Shown here: piece by piece, positions 16,291-24,868 of the stretch
Layout: each line of letters starts with the position of its first letter
Numbering within the stretch: the first letter of the stretch is position 1
Source of the DNA: Croceibacterium_B sp035470785
GTDB lineage: Bacteria > Pseudomonadota > Alphaproteobacteria > Sphingomonadales > Sphingomonadaceae
NCBI GenBank assembly: GCA_035470785.1
Contig: DATIQN010000062.1
Coordinates: forward strand, 1-64,000
DNA: 64,000 nucleotides
Reading direction: 5' to 3'
Translations under genes and position numbers: made by a program
The notes under the pieces: model-generated
Database searches by the model: none
Seen by the model: only the letters and a program-made list of their open reading frames with translations
Told to the model about the DNA's origin: nothing

Positions 16291-16989
16291 TCAGGCTCCC
16301 TCGACCTCCGCCGTGTCGATCTTCAGGCCCGGGCCCATCGTGCTCGTCACGGTGATTTTCTTGACGTACTTGCCCTTGGAACCGCTCGGCTTGGCCTTGA
16401 CGATTGCCTGGGTCAGTGCCTCGAAGTTTTGCTTGAGCTGCGCCTCGGTGAACGACAGCTTGCCGATCCCCGAGTGGATGATGCCCTGCTTCTCGACGCG
16501 GAATTCGACCTGGCCGCCCTTGGCGTCCTTGACCGCCTGCGCGACGTTCGGGGTCACGGTGCCGAGCTTGGGGTTCGGCATCAGGCCTTTCGGACCAAGA
16601 ACCTTACCCAGCCGGCCAACCACGCCCATCATGTCGGGAGTGGCAATGACGCGGTCGTAGTCGAGGTTGCCGGCCTGCATGTCTTCCATCAGGTCCTCGG
16701 CGCCGACCTTGTCGGCCCCCGCCTTGAGCGCCTCGTCGGCCTTGTCGCCCTTGGCGAACACGGCGACCTTCATTTCCTTGCCGGTGCCGGCCGGGAGCGA
16801 GACCATGCCGCGAACCATCTGATCGGCGTGACGCGGGTCGACGCCCAGGTTCATCGCCACTTCGACGGTTTCGTCGAACTTCTTGCTGCCGACGTCCTTG
16901 AGCGCCTTGAGCGCCTCTTCGACACCGTAAAACTTCTCGGCGTCGAACTTCTCGGCGAGCATCTTCGCCTTCTTGCTGAGCTTGGTCAT
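16291..16989 (-). CDS. rplA: 50S ribosomal protein L1
   Basis: The protein has 232 residues, the normal length. Typical L1 stretches are MNLGVDPRHADQMVRG near residue 46, VLGPKGLMPNPKLGTVT near residue 130 and SKGKYVKKITVTSTMGPG at the end. L1 forms the mobile L1 stalk of the large subunit and represses its own operon by binding a leader mimic of 23S rRNA. It is 4 bases downstream of rplK and ends in a strong terminator, so rplJ-rplL must be transcribed separately. Confidence 0.97.
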   Translation of the reverse strand: MTKLSKKAKMLAEKFDAEKFYGVEEALKALKDVGSKKFDETVEVAMNLGVDPRHADQMVRGMVSLPAGTGKEMKVAVFAKGDKADEALKAGADKVGAEDLMEDMQAGNLDYDRVIATPDMMGVVGRLGKVLGPKGLMPNPKLGTVTPNVAQAVKDAKGGQVEFRVEKQGIIHSGIGKLSFTEAQLKQNFEALTQAIVKAKPSGSKGKYVKKITVTSTMGPGLKIDTAEVEGA

Positions 16990-16993
16990 CGGA

Positions 16994-17425
16994 TCAGCCC
17001 TCCACCACTTCGAGGCCCATCGCGCGGGCGGAGCCTTCGATGATGCGGGTCGCCGCGTCGAGGTCGTTGGCGTTGAGGTCCTTCATCTTCATCTCGGCGA
17101 TCTCGGTCAGCTTGCTGCGCTTGATCTTTCCGGCCGAGACCTTGCCCGGCTCCTTCGAGCCCGACTTGAGGTTGGCGGCCTTCTTGATCAGATAGCTCGC
17201 CGGCGGCGTCTTGGTGACGAAGGTGAAGCTGCGATCGGCGTAGACCGTGATCACGGTCGGAATCGGCATCGACTTCTCGAGCTCCTGCGTGGCGGCGTTG
17301 AACGCCTTGCAGAACTCCATGATGTTCACGCCGCGCTGACCGAGTGCAGGGCCGATCGGCGGTGACGGATTGGCGGCGCCCGCGGGCACCTGGAGCTTGA
17401 TGTAGCCCTCGATCTTCTTGGCCAT
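16994..17425 (-). CDS. rplK: 50S ribosomal protein L11
   Basis: The protein has 143 residues. It contains the L11 N-terminal PAGAANPSPPIGPALGQRGV with the conserved Pro-rich loop bound by thiostrepton, and the RNA-binding C-terminal domain with IAEMKMKDLNANDLDAA. L11 sits at the GTPase-associated centre and is needed for RelA activation. AGGAGG lies just before the ATG. About 160 bases separate it from nusG, a plausible place for an L1-binding leader. Confidence 0.97.
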   Translation of the reverse strand: MAKKIEGYIKLQVPAGAANPSPPIGPALGQRGVNIMEFCKAFNAATQELEKSMPIPTVITVYADRSFTFVTKTPPASYLIKKAANLKSGSKEPGKVSAGKIKRSKLTEIAEMKMKDLNANDLDAATRIIEGSARAMGLEVVEG

Positions 17426-17588
17426 GACTGGCCTCCTTTCTCACTGTCGGCCCTGCTTTCGCGGGGCCTCATGGTAAGCGGTGCAAACGGCTTGCCGAGG
17501 CGAGCCTCCCGCGCGGTTTCCCGGTGCTGTCAGCGTTGGGAAGCGGCGCCCCTAATCGAATGGGCGCTTAAACTCAACCCTCAGGCCG

Positions 17589-18125
17589 TCACTTGACCAG
17601 CTCGACCTCTTCGAAGCCGAGCTCGACCGGGGTCGCCCGGCCGAAGATCGAGACCGAGACCTTGACCCGCTGCTTCTCGTAATCGAGTTCCTCGACCACG
17701 CCGTTGAAGCTGGCGAACGGCCCGGCATTGACCTTGACCTGATCGCCGATCTCGTAATCGACGTGGATCTCGCGCTTGGGCGCGGCCTTGGCCTCTTCCA
17801 TCCCGCCAAAGTAACGCGCGGCCTCGCGCTCGGAGATCGGCTGCGGCTTGGCGCCCGAGCCGAGGAAGCCGGTGACTTTCGGCGTGTTCTTGATCAGGTG
17901 GTAGACGTCGTCGGTCAGGCGCAGCTTGGCGAGCACGTAGCCCGGCATAAACTTGCGTTCGACCTGGACCTTCTTGCCGCGCTTGACCTCGGTCACCGTT
18001 TCGGTCGGCACTTCGACCGCCTCAACCGCTTCGGATAAGCCCATTCGCTGGGCTTCGGCGATGATCGAATCGCGGACCTTGTTCTCGAACCCGGAGTAGG
18101 CGTGGATGATGTACCAGCGAGCCAT
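17589..18125 (-). CDS. nusG: transcription termination/antitermination factor NusG
   Basis: The protein has 178 residues. The NGN domain starts MARWYIIHAYSGFENKV and includes KFMPGYVLAKL. The C-terminal KOW domain includes DQVKVNAGPFASFNGVVEE. NusG binds RNA polymerase and links it to Rho or the ribosome. The start at 18125 gives the usual N-terminus; an in-frame ATG 12 codons earlier overlaps the space after secE. The gene follows secE by 40 bases. Confidence 0.96.
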   Translation of the reverse strand: MARWYIIHAYSGFENKVRDSIIAEAQRMGLSEAVEAVEVPTETVTEVKRGKKVQVERKFMPGYVLAKLRLTDDVYHLIKNTPKVTGFLGSGAKPQPISEREAARYFGGMEEAKAAPKREIHVDYEIGDQVKVNAGPFASFNGVVEELDYEKQRVKVSVSIFGRATPVELGFEEVELVK

Positions 18126-18165
18126 GATCGTTTGAGCTTTCCGTGAATTCCCTGGGGGCACGCCG

Positions 18166-18360
18166 TCAGGCGAGCTTGAGCAGCCAGTTGACGACGTAGC
18201 CGAACACCGAATCGATGCCGAGGAAGAACACCGCCAGCACGGTCATCAGGATCGCGACGAAAATCGCCGTGGTCACCGTTTCCTGCCGCGTCGGCCATAC
18301 GACCTTGCGCATTTCCGCCTGGACCTGGCGGATGAATTCGCCGGGGTTCGCCTTGGCCAT
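18166..18360 (-). CDS. secE: preprotein translocase subunit SecE
   Basis: The protein has 64 residues, the short single-helix form. It has the conserved amphipathic segment EMRKVVWPTRQETVTT before one membrane helix. SecE clamps SecY in the Sec translocon. AGGACG precedes the ATG at 18360. The gene heads the nusG-rplK-rplA cluster. Confidence 0.95.
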   Translation of the reverse strand: MAKANPGEFIRQVQAEMRKVVWPTRQETVTTAIFVAILMTVLAVFFLGIDSVFGYVVNWLLKLA

Positions 18361-18534
18361 TGTTCGTCCTGCCTGTTGCATTCGTCTAACCTCGCTTCCG
18401 CCATGGGCTCAGCGCCGCCCCGGTCGACCTTGACCGGGAGGGGCGTCTAAACTCCGATGTCGGAAGCCGCGGCCCAGATAGCGACGGGTGCGCGGCAAGG
18501 CAAGGCTTGGCAGGGCGTGCGCTCTTCGGGGGCC

Positions 18535-18565
18535 AAAAAAGAGGCCGGCCATTACGGCCGGCCTC
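18535..18565 (-). terminator. intrinsic terminator of the 49-codon gene
   Basis: A perfect 10-bp stem GAGGCCGGCC/GGCCGGCCTC (18541-18550, 18556-18565) is followed on the minus strand by TTTTTT. It ends the transcript of the small gene at 18587-18736 and insulates it from secE. Confidence 0.9.
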
Positions 18566-18586
18566 TTCCCTGACGAAGGGCGAATC

Positions 18587-18736
18587 TCAGTAGCGGCCGA
18601 ACAGCCGCGAGAGGAAACCCGGTTCTTCCATCGGCTGGATCGGCCCGTGCTTCATATAGCGAAGCGAGGCGTCCTGGTGCGGACGCGGCTGGACCCACCG
18701 GTCGGGGGTGCTGCTGCGAAAACTCAAGCTCGACAT
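18587..18736 (-). CDS. 49-residue hypothetical protein upstream of secE
   Basis: The frame starts with ATG at 18736 behind GAGGAGCAG, ends with TGA at 18587 and is followed at once by a strong terminator. The product is soluble and rich in Arg, Pro and aromatic residues (RWVQPRPHQDASLRYMKHG, ending FLSRLFGRY). Its ribosome site and terminator are better evidence than its length. I have only a weak memory of similar sphingomonad proteins. Function unknown. Confidence 0.6.
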   Translation of the reverse strand: MSSLSFRSSTPDRWVQPRPHQDASLRYMKHGPIQPMEEPGFLSRLFGRY

Positions 18737-18805
18737 CGGTCTGCTCCTCGAAGCATATTCCCATCTGTCGCGCTCAATGATCAGCGTGGAGGGGCGGTTC
18801 CCGCG

Positions 18806-20002
18806 TTAACCACCAATTTGGGTGACCTGTGGCAGGGCGGGCGCACTCGCGCTTTTCCGGCCACGTTGCCAAACGAGCCACAGCAGAAACGCCGAGGCCA
18901 GCGGCATCAGGTTCAGGCCCAGCGGAAGCGCCACCGCTCGCGTGGCGTAAGGCGCGAACCACAGGGCCCCCAGCAGCGCCTTTTCCCACGGCCGGAACCC
19001 CACGCGCAAGCCTTCGCGCACGAGCCACAGCACGGGCAGGACGAGGAACGGCAAGTCGTAGCTGAACAGATAAGGCGAGGCGAGCGCGGTCGCTGCGAGC
19101 ATCGCCGCGCCGGTGGCCATGCCGTCCTGCCCGAAGCGTCGCCAGCTCGCCATCGTCATCGCGACCATCGCCAGCGCGAGCGCGGCAGCCGCGACCGTTG
19201 CCGCCGTGGCCCCGGCATAGACCCGCACTTGCCCGTAGAGCGTCGCCATCTTGAGGAAGAACTCGGGATCGGCGGAGCGCATGATCGCCGCGCTGGCCTG
19301 CCAGCTGTCGCTGTAGGCGAGCATCGCCGCGGTGCCGAACGCGAGCCACGACAAGGCGAGCAGGCCGACGGCGCTCAGTCCGGCGGCGAGAAACGTCCGC
19401 CAACGACCGCCGGCAGCGAGCCAGAAGGGCACCAGCAGCGCGAGATGCGGCTTGACGATCAGGGCACCGAGGAGTGCTCCGGCGGCAAGCGGGCGCCGGT
19501 CGAGCAGCGCCACTCCGCCGAGCAGCAGCGCCCCTGTGACGAAGCCGTTCTGCGCGTGACCCGCGGCGATCAGGGCGCCAGGAAAGACCAGCACCAGCAG
19601 CCACAGCCGGGGGAAAGTCTTCACCCCGGCCCAGGCCCACAGCGCGTATGTCACCACGACCCAGGCGATCCAGCCGAGCGGCACCGAGAACACGCCGAAG
19701 GGCGCGGTCACGAAAAGGAACGGCGGCGGATTGACGAAGGCATACCAGCCGGTGAACCCGGCACTAGTCTGCACCCTCTGCTGCCATTGAAGATCGTAAG
19801 CCGACTGGGGCAACCCGGCGAGCACGGCCTTGGCCGCGCCCCAGAAGGCGAGGAAATCGCTCCCCTCTGGCCCCATCGCCTTGGCCCACGACACGGCGAG
19901 CAGTGCCAGGCTGGCAAGCCCCACCAATATCGCATAGCCGCGCACGCGCCGGCTGTTCAGCCAGTCCGCATCGCGTAGGAATTTGGTCGCCCCGCCCATC
20001 AT
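18806..20002 (-). CDS. GT87/DUF2029-type membrane glycosyltransferase
   Basis: The protein has about 398 residues, about ten hydrophobic segments and the GT-C-like opening GSDFLAFWGAAKAVLAGLPQSAYDL, where the first loop carries the Asp expected for a polyprenyl-phosphate-sugar glycosyltransferase. NPPPFLFV and AGHAQNGFVTGALLLGG are also typical of DUF2029. Substrates are likely a polyprenyl-phosphate sugar and an envelope glycan or lipid. Two adjacent ATG codons (20002, 19999) start the conserved region. Neither has a clear ribosome site, and the frame stays open upstream through tRNA-Trp. It separates tRNA-Trp from secE. Confidence 0.78.
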   Translation of the reverse strand: MMGGATKFLRDADWLNSRRVRGYAILVGLASLALLAVSWAKAMGPEGSDFLAFWGAAKAVLAGLPQSAYDLQWQQRVQTSAGFTGWYAFVNPPPFLFVTAPFGVFSVPLGWIAWVVVTYALWAWAGVKTFPRLWLLVLVFPGALIAAGHAQNGFVTGALLLGGVALLDRRPLAAGALLGALIVKPHLALLVPFWLAAGGRWRTFLAAGLSAVGLLALSWLAFGTAAMLAYSDSWQASAAIMRSADPEFFLKMATLYGQVRVYAGATAATVAAAALALAMVAMTMASWRRFGQDGMATGAAMLAATALASPYLFSYDLPFLVLPVLWLVREGLRVGFRPWEKALLGALWFAPYATRAVALPLGLNLMPLASAFLLWLVWQRGRKSASAPALPQVTQIGG

Positions 20003-20069
20003 CGGTGCAGCATTAGCGCGCGCTGCGCCAGTTGAGCCAGCAACGCGCATCCCGCCAATGTGGGAAAAA

Positions 20070-20145
20070 TGGCAGGGGTGACAGGATTCGAACCCGTGGC
20101 CCTCGGTTTTGGAGACCGATGCTCTACCAGCTGAGCTACACCCCT
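20070..20145 (-). tRNA. tRNA-Trp (CCA anticodon)
   Basis: A 76-base cloverleaf on the minus strand with a 7-bp acceptor stem (AGGGGTG with CACCCCT), encoded CCA end, TTCGAAT T-loop and anticodon loop CTCCAAA. Its place upstream of secE is conserved in many proteobacteria. Confidence 0.97.
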
Positions 20146-20223
20146 GCAGCGGCGCGGCCTCTAAGGCGACTGCGCCCGATTGGCAAGGCAGCAGCAAGGT
20201 GAATGTGCTATAGGCCGCAGGCC

Positions 20224-20952
20224 ATGCACGCCCCGTCCGTCCCAACAATTCCGCCCGAGATGCTGCTGCTCGCCTATCGCAGCGGCATTTTCCCGATGGC
20301 CGACGGGCGCGAGGATCCGGAGATTTTCTATGTCGAGCCGCGCAAGCGGGCGATCCTGCCGCTCGATGGCTTCCGCTGCTCGCATTCGCTGGCCAAGGTC
20401 CTGCGGCGGGGCCGCTATCGCGTATCGTGCAACGAGGATTTCGCCGGCGTCATCGCCGCCTGTGCGGAGCCGCGACCCGACCATCCCGAAACTTGGATCA
20501 GCCGCCGGATCGAGGCGAGCTACCGCGCCATGCACATGGCCGGATACGCGCACTCGATAGAAGTGTGGGACGGCGAAAATCTGGTCGGCGGGCTCTACGG
20601 CGTCGGCTTCGACCGGGTGTTCTGTGGCGAGAGCATGTTCAGCCACGCCGACAACGCTTCGAAGGTCGCGCTCGCGTGGCTGGTCGCGGCGATGAAGGCG
20701 GCCGGAATGGACCTGCTCGATTGCCAGTTCATGACCGAGCACCTCGCCTCGCTCGGAGCGGTCGAGATCAGCCAGGAAGATTATTGCGAGCGGCTGGCGC
20801 GCGCTCAGGCGGCCGGGCCGGGCGCAGCGCTTGCGGTGGGCGACGGTCTCGGCGCCGGGCTCGGGCTGCCCGAAGGCTTCGCGCTGCTCGTCGGCGCCGG
20901 GGCTTCCTCGCCCGGGAAGCTCATCGCGCAGCTTTTGACCCACACGTCGTAG
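20224..20952 (+). CDS. aat: leucyl/phenylalanyl-tRNA--protein transferase
   Basis: The protein has 242 residues. It has the Aat core: LLAYRSGIFPMADG at the N-terminus, the RRxIEASYRAMHMAGYAHS helix, the family's GGLYGVGFDRVFCGESMFSH motif, and SKVALAWLV. The end SSPGKLIAQLLTHTS is typical of alphaproteobacterial Aat. The enzyme adds Leu or Phe to proteins with N-terminal Arg or Lys, marking them for ClpAP. The 3' end overlaps the convergent DUF2155 gene by 148 bases, an unusually long overlap of two real genes. Confidence 0.94.
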   Translation: MHAPSVPTIPPEMLLLAYRSGIFPMADGREDPEIFYVEPRKRAILPLDGFRCSHSLAKVLRRGRYRVSCNEDFAGVIAACAEPRPDHPETWISRRIEASYRAMHMAGYAHSIEVWDGENLVGGLYGVGFDRVFCGESMFSHADNASKVALAWLVAAMKAAGMDLLDCQFMTEHLASLGAVEISQEDYCERLARAQAAGPGAALAVGDGLGAGLGLPEGFALLVGAGASSPGKLIAQLLTHTS

Positions 20953-21389
20953 ACCGGGTGCTCGACCACGTTCACGCTCGGTGCGTTCTTGAACAGCCAG
21001 CCTGAGAACACCTTGTGCCAGGCCAGCGAGCTGTTCACGTCCGGGCGCTCCTGCACATAGACCTGGACGAAGGCGCCTTCCTCGGGGTCGTATTCCCACG
21101 GCGCGGTCTTCTCGCACGCTTCCAGCTTCACGACCACGTTGCCGATCCGGCGCGATTCGCCGGGCTTCATCTTGAGGTCCTGCGAGATGTTGTTGCGCTT
21201 GTTGAGCAGCCCGAGCGTGGCAACGCGGTCCTTCATCGGTGTGCCGATCGAAGCCCCGGCCTGCGCGGCCGCGACGGAATTCTGCGCGAGCTGCTTGGGC
21301 ACTTCGGTCTCTACCGGCTTCGGCGCCGGTGGCTCGTTGTTGCACGCGGACAGTGCCAGCATCAGGATGATCGGCGCGACGGCGCGCAT
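20805..21389 (-). CDS. DUF2155 domain lipoprotein
   Basis: The protein has 194 residues. A lipobox (LALSAC) places Cys16 as the likely lipidated residue. The DUF2155 core is FVQVYVQERPDVNSSLAWHK followed by FSGWLFKNAPSVNVVEHPVYD and VWVKSC. The last 40 residues are a Ser/Pro/Ala tail encoded wholly antisense to the conserved C-terminus of aat. It follows the NDUFA12 gene by 2 bases, an arrangement I recall as common in alphaproteobacteria. The function is unknown and the location is the envelope. Confidence 0.85.
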   Translation of the reverse strand: MRAVAPIILMLALSACNNEPPAPKPVETEVPKQLAQNSVAAAQAGASIGTPMKDRVATLGLLNKRNNISQDLKMKPGESRRIGNVVVKLEACEKTAPWEYDPEEGAFVQVYVQERPDVNSSLAWHKVFSGWLFKNAPSVNVVEHPVYDVWVKSCAMSFPGEEAPAPTSSAKPSGSPSPAPRPSPTASAAPGPAA

Positions 21390-21391
21390 GG

Positions 21392-21790
21392 TCAGGCGTC
21401 CGGCGTCCAGGATTCGTAATCGCCGGTGGCTGCGGCGCGGCGTCCGCCGCGCTCGAGCGCGCCTTGCGGGCGATAGGCGGCAAGCGTGCCGGTTGCGTTC
21501 GGCGTGTAATCGGCTTCCCAGATCTTCGCCGGTGGCAGATGGCTTTGCGGCAGCTCGTCGTACGAATGGTGTAGCCATCCGTGCCATTCGGGCGGCACGC
21601 GGCTGGAATCGTTGGCGCCGTTGTAGATTACCCAGCGCCGCTCGAGACCTTCGGTCGTCTTGGCGTTCGAGCGGAAATAGGTGTTGCCCTGCGCGTCGGT
21701 ACCGACCTTTTCGCCCTTGAGCGCACTGAACAGCGCGGTGCCGATCGTGGCTCCGTCCCACCAGGTGAAGATCTTCGAGAGGATTCCCAT
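21392..21790 (-). CDS. NDUFA12-type NADH:ubiquinone oxidoreductase accessory subunit
   Basis: The 132-residue protein starts MGILSKIFTWWDGATIGTAL and contains RWVIYNGANDSSRVPPEWHG followed by WLHHSYDELP, the hallmark of the mitochondrial NDUFA12/B17.2 family and its alphaproteobacterial relatives. In alphaproteobacteria it is a supernumerary subunit of respiratory complex I at the peripheral arm. It is directly upstream of the DUF2155 lipoprotein gene. Confidence 0.92.
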   Translation of the reverse strand: MGILSKIFTWWDGATIGTALFSALKGEKVGTDAQGNTYFRSNAKTTEGLERRWVIYNGANDSSRVPPEWHGWLHHSYDELPQSHLPPAKIWEADYTPNATGTLAAYRPQGALERGGRRAAATGDYESWTPDA

Positions 21791-21835
21791 GGCCGGGCCG
21801 TTAGCGGTTCAAGCGGGGCAGTGGCAAGCGGGCGA

Positions 21836-22339
21836 TCACCAGGTGACGCGCGCGCCGGGCGTTATGCCGAGCTGAGCCGCGCGCCCACCGTTCAATTCGA
21901 GCACGGCGATCGCCGCCCCCGCCGAATTTATCGGATCGAGCGAGTACGGCACCGCGTTCGCAGCGATGTTGCTGATCAGGTGGTCGGGATCGATGAAGAC
22001 GATGTCGAGCGAAATGACCGTGTTCTTCATCCAGAAGCTGCGCTGCTCGGCGGTATCGCTGGGGAACAGCATGCCTTCGTCGGGCTCCATGGCGGTGCGG
22101 AACATCAGGCCTTTCTGCTGCTGCTCCATCGTCCGCGCCATTTCGACCCGGAAGGTGTGAACCTTGCCGTTTTGGCTGATTCTCAGGGGAATCACGTCAA
22201 GCCCCGAGATCGGGTGCTTGGCCGGCACCATCGCGGCAGCCGGCGGCGCGGGCGCGGCGGGTTGCTGCGAGCAGGCGGCGGCGCTCAGGGAAAGCGCGGC
22301 AAGGGCGATCGGCAGCCTCAGGCTTCGGGACCAGCGCAT
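21836..22339 (-). CDS. DUF192 family lipoprotein
   Basis: The protein has 167 residues. A signal peptide with lipobox-like SAAAC leads to an Ala/Pro linker and then the DUF192 domain: ARTMEQQQKGLMFRTAMEPD, MLFPSDTAEQRSFWMKNT, DIVFIDPDHLI and VLELNGGRAAQLGI. DUF192 proteins are small beta-rich exported proteins of unknown function. It lies 5 bases downstream of recX on the same strand. Confidence 0.87.
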   Translation of the reverse strand: MRWSRSLRLPIALAALSLSAAACSQQPAAPAPPAAAMVPAKHPISGLDVIPLRISQNGKVHTFRVEMARTMEQQQKGLMFRTAMEPDEGMLFPSDTAEQRSFWMKNTVISLDIVFIDPDHLISNIAANAVPYSLDPINSAGAAIAVLELNGGRAAQLGITPGARVTW

Positions 22340-22344
22340 CGGTG

Positions 22345-22917
22345 TCAGAACTCCTTTTCGTCATCAGCCTCAGCTTCCCACTGCTCGGCCTCGGCGGCGC
22401 TTGCCGCATCGACGATTTGCCGCGCGCTGTCGAGGGGGTGACCGGCGCGCAGCATCGCCGCAATCTGCTTTTCGCGCAACGCCTTGTCGAGCGGTACGGC
22501 TCCGAACGGCCCGAACCGCCGCCGGCGCGCGAGGGCCAGCGCGGCCCGGCGCGTTTCGCCCTCGGCCGGGCGCATCCGCTCGCGCAGTCCCTCCTCGATA
22601 CCTGCCTGGCCGAGCGCCTGGCGCACCCGCCGCTCGCCATAACCGCGGCGCAACAGGCTGCCCGACCGCGCGCGGGCGAAAGCTTCGTCATCGATGTAAC
22701 CGAGCTCGGCATAGCGCTCGACCAGTTCTTCGATCCGCGGCTCGCCCTCCCCCTCCCAGCCGCGCTCGCGCAATTTGCGCCGCAAATAGCGTTCGAGATT
22801 GGCCGCGGTGGTGGAAAAACGCGCGACATAAGCCAGCGCGATCTCCCCCAGACGCGCGGAATCGAGGGGTTTCGGCGGCCTCTTGCGCCGGTCGGAACGG
22901 GAACTTGTGTCGCTCAT
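22345..22917 (-). CDS. recX: regulatory protein RecX
   Basis: The protein has 190 residues with three RecX helical repeats: ALAYVARFSTTAANLERYLR, ELVERYAELGYIDDEAFARA and an alpha-rich C-terminal repeat with ALREKQIAAMLRAGHPLD. RecX limits RecA filament growth. The ATG at 22917 is preceded by AAGG; an upstream in-frame ATG would add 10 residues. The gene is divergent from the acyl-AMP ligase. Confidence 0.88.
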   Translation of the reverse strand: MSDTSSRSDRRKRPPKPLDSARLGEIALAYVARFSTTAANLERYLRRKLRERGWEGEGEPRIEELVERYAELGYIDDEAFARARSGSLLRRGYGERRVRQALGQAGIEEGLRERMRPAEGETRRAALALARRRRFGPFGAVPLDKALREKQIAAMLRAGHPLDSARQIVDAASAAEAEQWEAEADDEKEF

Positions 22918-23060
22918 CGGCCTTATTCGTGCCACAGTCGCGCTCAAAGGGAAAAGGCCGTGTCGAGGGCTGGGGAGGTTTTCGATCGCTCATTCCTCAT
23001 TCACCCGACGCGAGACAAGCGCGGACAGGACGAAGCAGATCGGGTATTTGCGCCAATAAT

Positions 23061-24797
23061 ATGGAAAACGACGCCGCTTTGAAGCCGACGCCGAACCTGT
23101 GCGCGCTCCCGCGCCGATTCTCCGACTTCGCCACCTTCGGCGAGGCGCTGGATTATGCCGCGCAAGGCGTGCGCGGGCTCAACTTCCACGATGCCCGCGG
23201 CCGCTTGGTGCGGGTCTATCCCTTCGCCGAACTGCGCGAGGACGCTCTGGCGATAGCTCGGCGCCTGGTTGCCGGCGGGGTGAAGCCGGGCGCCCGCGTC
23301 GCGCTCGTCGCGCAGACCGGCCCGGAGTTCGCTTCGCTGTTTTGCGGCGCGATTTACGCCGGCGCGTGGCCGGTGCCGCTGCCCTTGCCGACCAGCTTCG
23401 GCGGCAAGGACAGCTATATCGACCAGCTCGCGGTCCAGCTCGAAAGCTCCGATCCCTCGATGCTGCTGTTTCCCGAGGAAATCGACGAGATGGCCCGCGC
23501 CGCGGCCGGCCGCCAGGGCTGCGACGCCGCAAGTTTCGAAGAGATCGCCGCGCGGCCCGGCGCAGATTGCGCCCTTCCCCCGCAAAGCCCCAGCGACATC
23601 TGCTACCTGCAGTATTCGAGCGGCTCGACCCGCTTTCCGCACGGCGTCGCGGTCACCCATCGCGCGCTACTCAACAACTTGCGCGGGCATGGGATCGGCA
23701 TGAAGCTGGTCGACAACGACCGCTGCGTCAGCTGGCTGCCGTGGTATCACGACATGGGCCTGGTTGGCTGCCTGCTTTCGCCGATCGCCAACCAGGTTTC
23801 GACCGACTACCTGAAGACCGAGGACTTCGCGCGGCGCCCGCTCGCCTGGCTCGACCTGATCAGCCGCAACGAAGGTACCACGCTCTCGTACTCGCCCACC
23901 TTCGGTTACGACATCTGCGCGCGGCGCATCTCGAGCCAGTCGGTCGTGGCCGAGCGGTTCGACCTGTCGCGCTGGCGGCTTGCGGGCAATGGCGCCGACA
24001 TGATCCGGCCCGATGTCATGCAGAGCTTCGTCAACGCCTTCGCCGCTGCCGGCTTCAAGGCCAATTCCTTCGTGCCGAGCTACGGCCTCGCCGAAGCGAC
24101 GCTGGCGGTGACGCTGATGCCGCCCGGCGAAGGAATCAGCGTCGAGCTGGTCGAGGAGGAACGCCTGTCGGGCAGCCCGCGCGACCTCAGCCGCCCGGCG
24201 CGCTACCGGGCGATCGTCAACTGCGGCAAGCCGGTGCTCGACATGGAAGTCGAAATTCGCGGCGAGGACGGCAAGGCGCGCGGCGACCACATGATCGGCA
24301 AGGTCTGGTGCAAGGGCCCGAGCGTCATGCACTCGTACTACCGCGACCCCGAGGCGACCGCGGCGTGCCTCGTCGGCGGATGGCTCGACACCGGCGACAT
24401 GGGCTACATGGCCAACGGCTACCTGTTCATCGTCGGCCGGGCGAAGGACATGATCATCATCAACGGCAAGAACCACTGGCCGCAAGACATCGAGTGGGCG
24501 GTCGAGCAATTGCCGGGCTTCCACCAGGGCGACATCGCCGCGTTCAGCGTCGAGACCGAGAGTGGTGAGGAAGTGCCGGCGGTGCTGGTCCACTGCCGCG
24601 TGTCCGACCCGGAAGAGCGGGTGCGGCTGCACGACCAGATCCGCGAGAAGGTCCGCTCGATCACCGGCATGAACTGCGTCGTCGAGCTGGTCCCGCCGCG
24701 CACGCTGCCGCGCACCAGCTCGGGCAAGCTGAGCCGCGCCAAGGCCAAGACGCTGTACCTTTCGGGCGAAATCGAGCCGTTCAAGCTGGCTGCCTAA
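23061..24797 (+). CDS. fatty acyl-AMP ligase (FAAL)
   Basis: The protein has 578 residues, an adenylation enzyme of the ANL superfamily. The AMP-binding loop is YLQYSSGSTRFPHGVAVTHR near residue 180, followed by WLPWYHDMGLVG, the FAAL/DIP2-type signature, and a GWLDTGDMGYMANGYLFI motif near residue 445. FAALs make acyl-adenylates and pass the chain to an acyl-carrier protein, not to CoA. No acyl-carrier or polyketide gene is nearby, so the acceptor is unknown. It stands alone, divergent from recX. No clear ribosome site precedes the ATG. Confidence 0.87.
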   Translation: MENDAALKPTPNLCALPRRFSDFATFGEALDYAAQGVRGLNFHDARGRLVRVYPFAELREDALAIARRLVAGGVKPGARVALVAQTGPEFASLFCGAIYAGAWPVPLPLPTSFGGKDSYIDQLAVQLESSDPSMLLFPEEIDEMARAAAGRQGCDAASFEEIAARPGADCALPPQSPSDICYLQYSSGSTRFPHGVAVTHRALLNNLRGHGIGMKLVDNDRCVSWLPWYHDMGLVGCLLSPIANQVSTDYLKTEDFARRPLAWLDLISRNEGTTLSYSPTFGYDICARRISSQSVVAERFDLSRWRLAGNGADMIRPDVMQSFVNAFAAAGFKANSFVPSYGLAEATLAVTLMPPGEGISVELVEEERLSGSPRDLSRPARYRAIVNCGKPVLDMEVEIRGEDGKARGDHMIGKVWCKGPSVMHSYYRDPEATAACLVGGWLDTGDMGYMANGYLFIVGRAKDMIIINGKNHWPQDIEWAVEQLPGFHQGDIAAFSVETESGEEVPAVLVHCRVSDPEERVRLHDQIREKVRSITGMNCVVELVPPRTLPRTSSGKLSRAKAKTLYLSGEIEPFKLAA

Positions 24798-24868
24798 GCG
24801 GCTGGTCGAAAACACTTGTCGCCAGCGCGCCTGCCCCCATACTGCCATGGCTTGAACAACGTGTCTTG

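Noticed and set aside
17426..17588. L1-binding autoregulatory leader before rplK
   Set aside because: The position is right, but I could not draw a convincing L1 hairpin by eye, so no feature is listed.
18806..20248. A 480-codon frame that would extend the GT87-like gene through tRNA-Trp and into the start of aat on the opposite strand
   Set aside because: The first 80 codons overlap the tRNA cloverleaf and have no protein-like pattern; the conserved part begins near the ATG pair at 19999-20002.
22164..23060. In-frame extension upstream of the acyl-AMP ligase (an 877-codon frame)
   Set aside because: It lies antisense to recX and the DUF192 gene, is Arg/Ala-rich and matches no ligase domain; the enzyme begins at the ATG at 23061.
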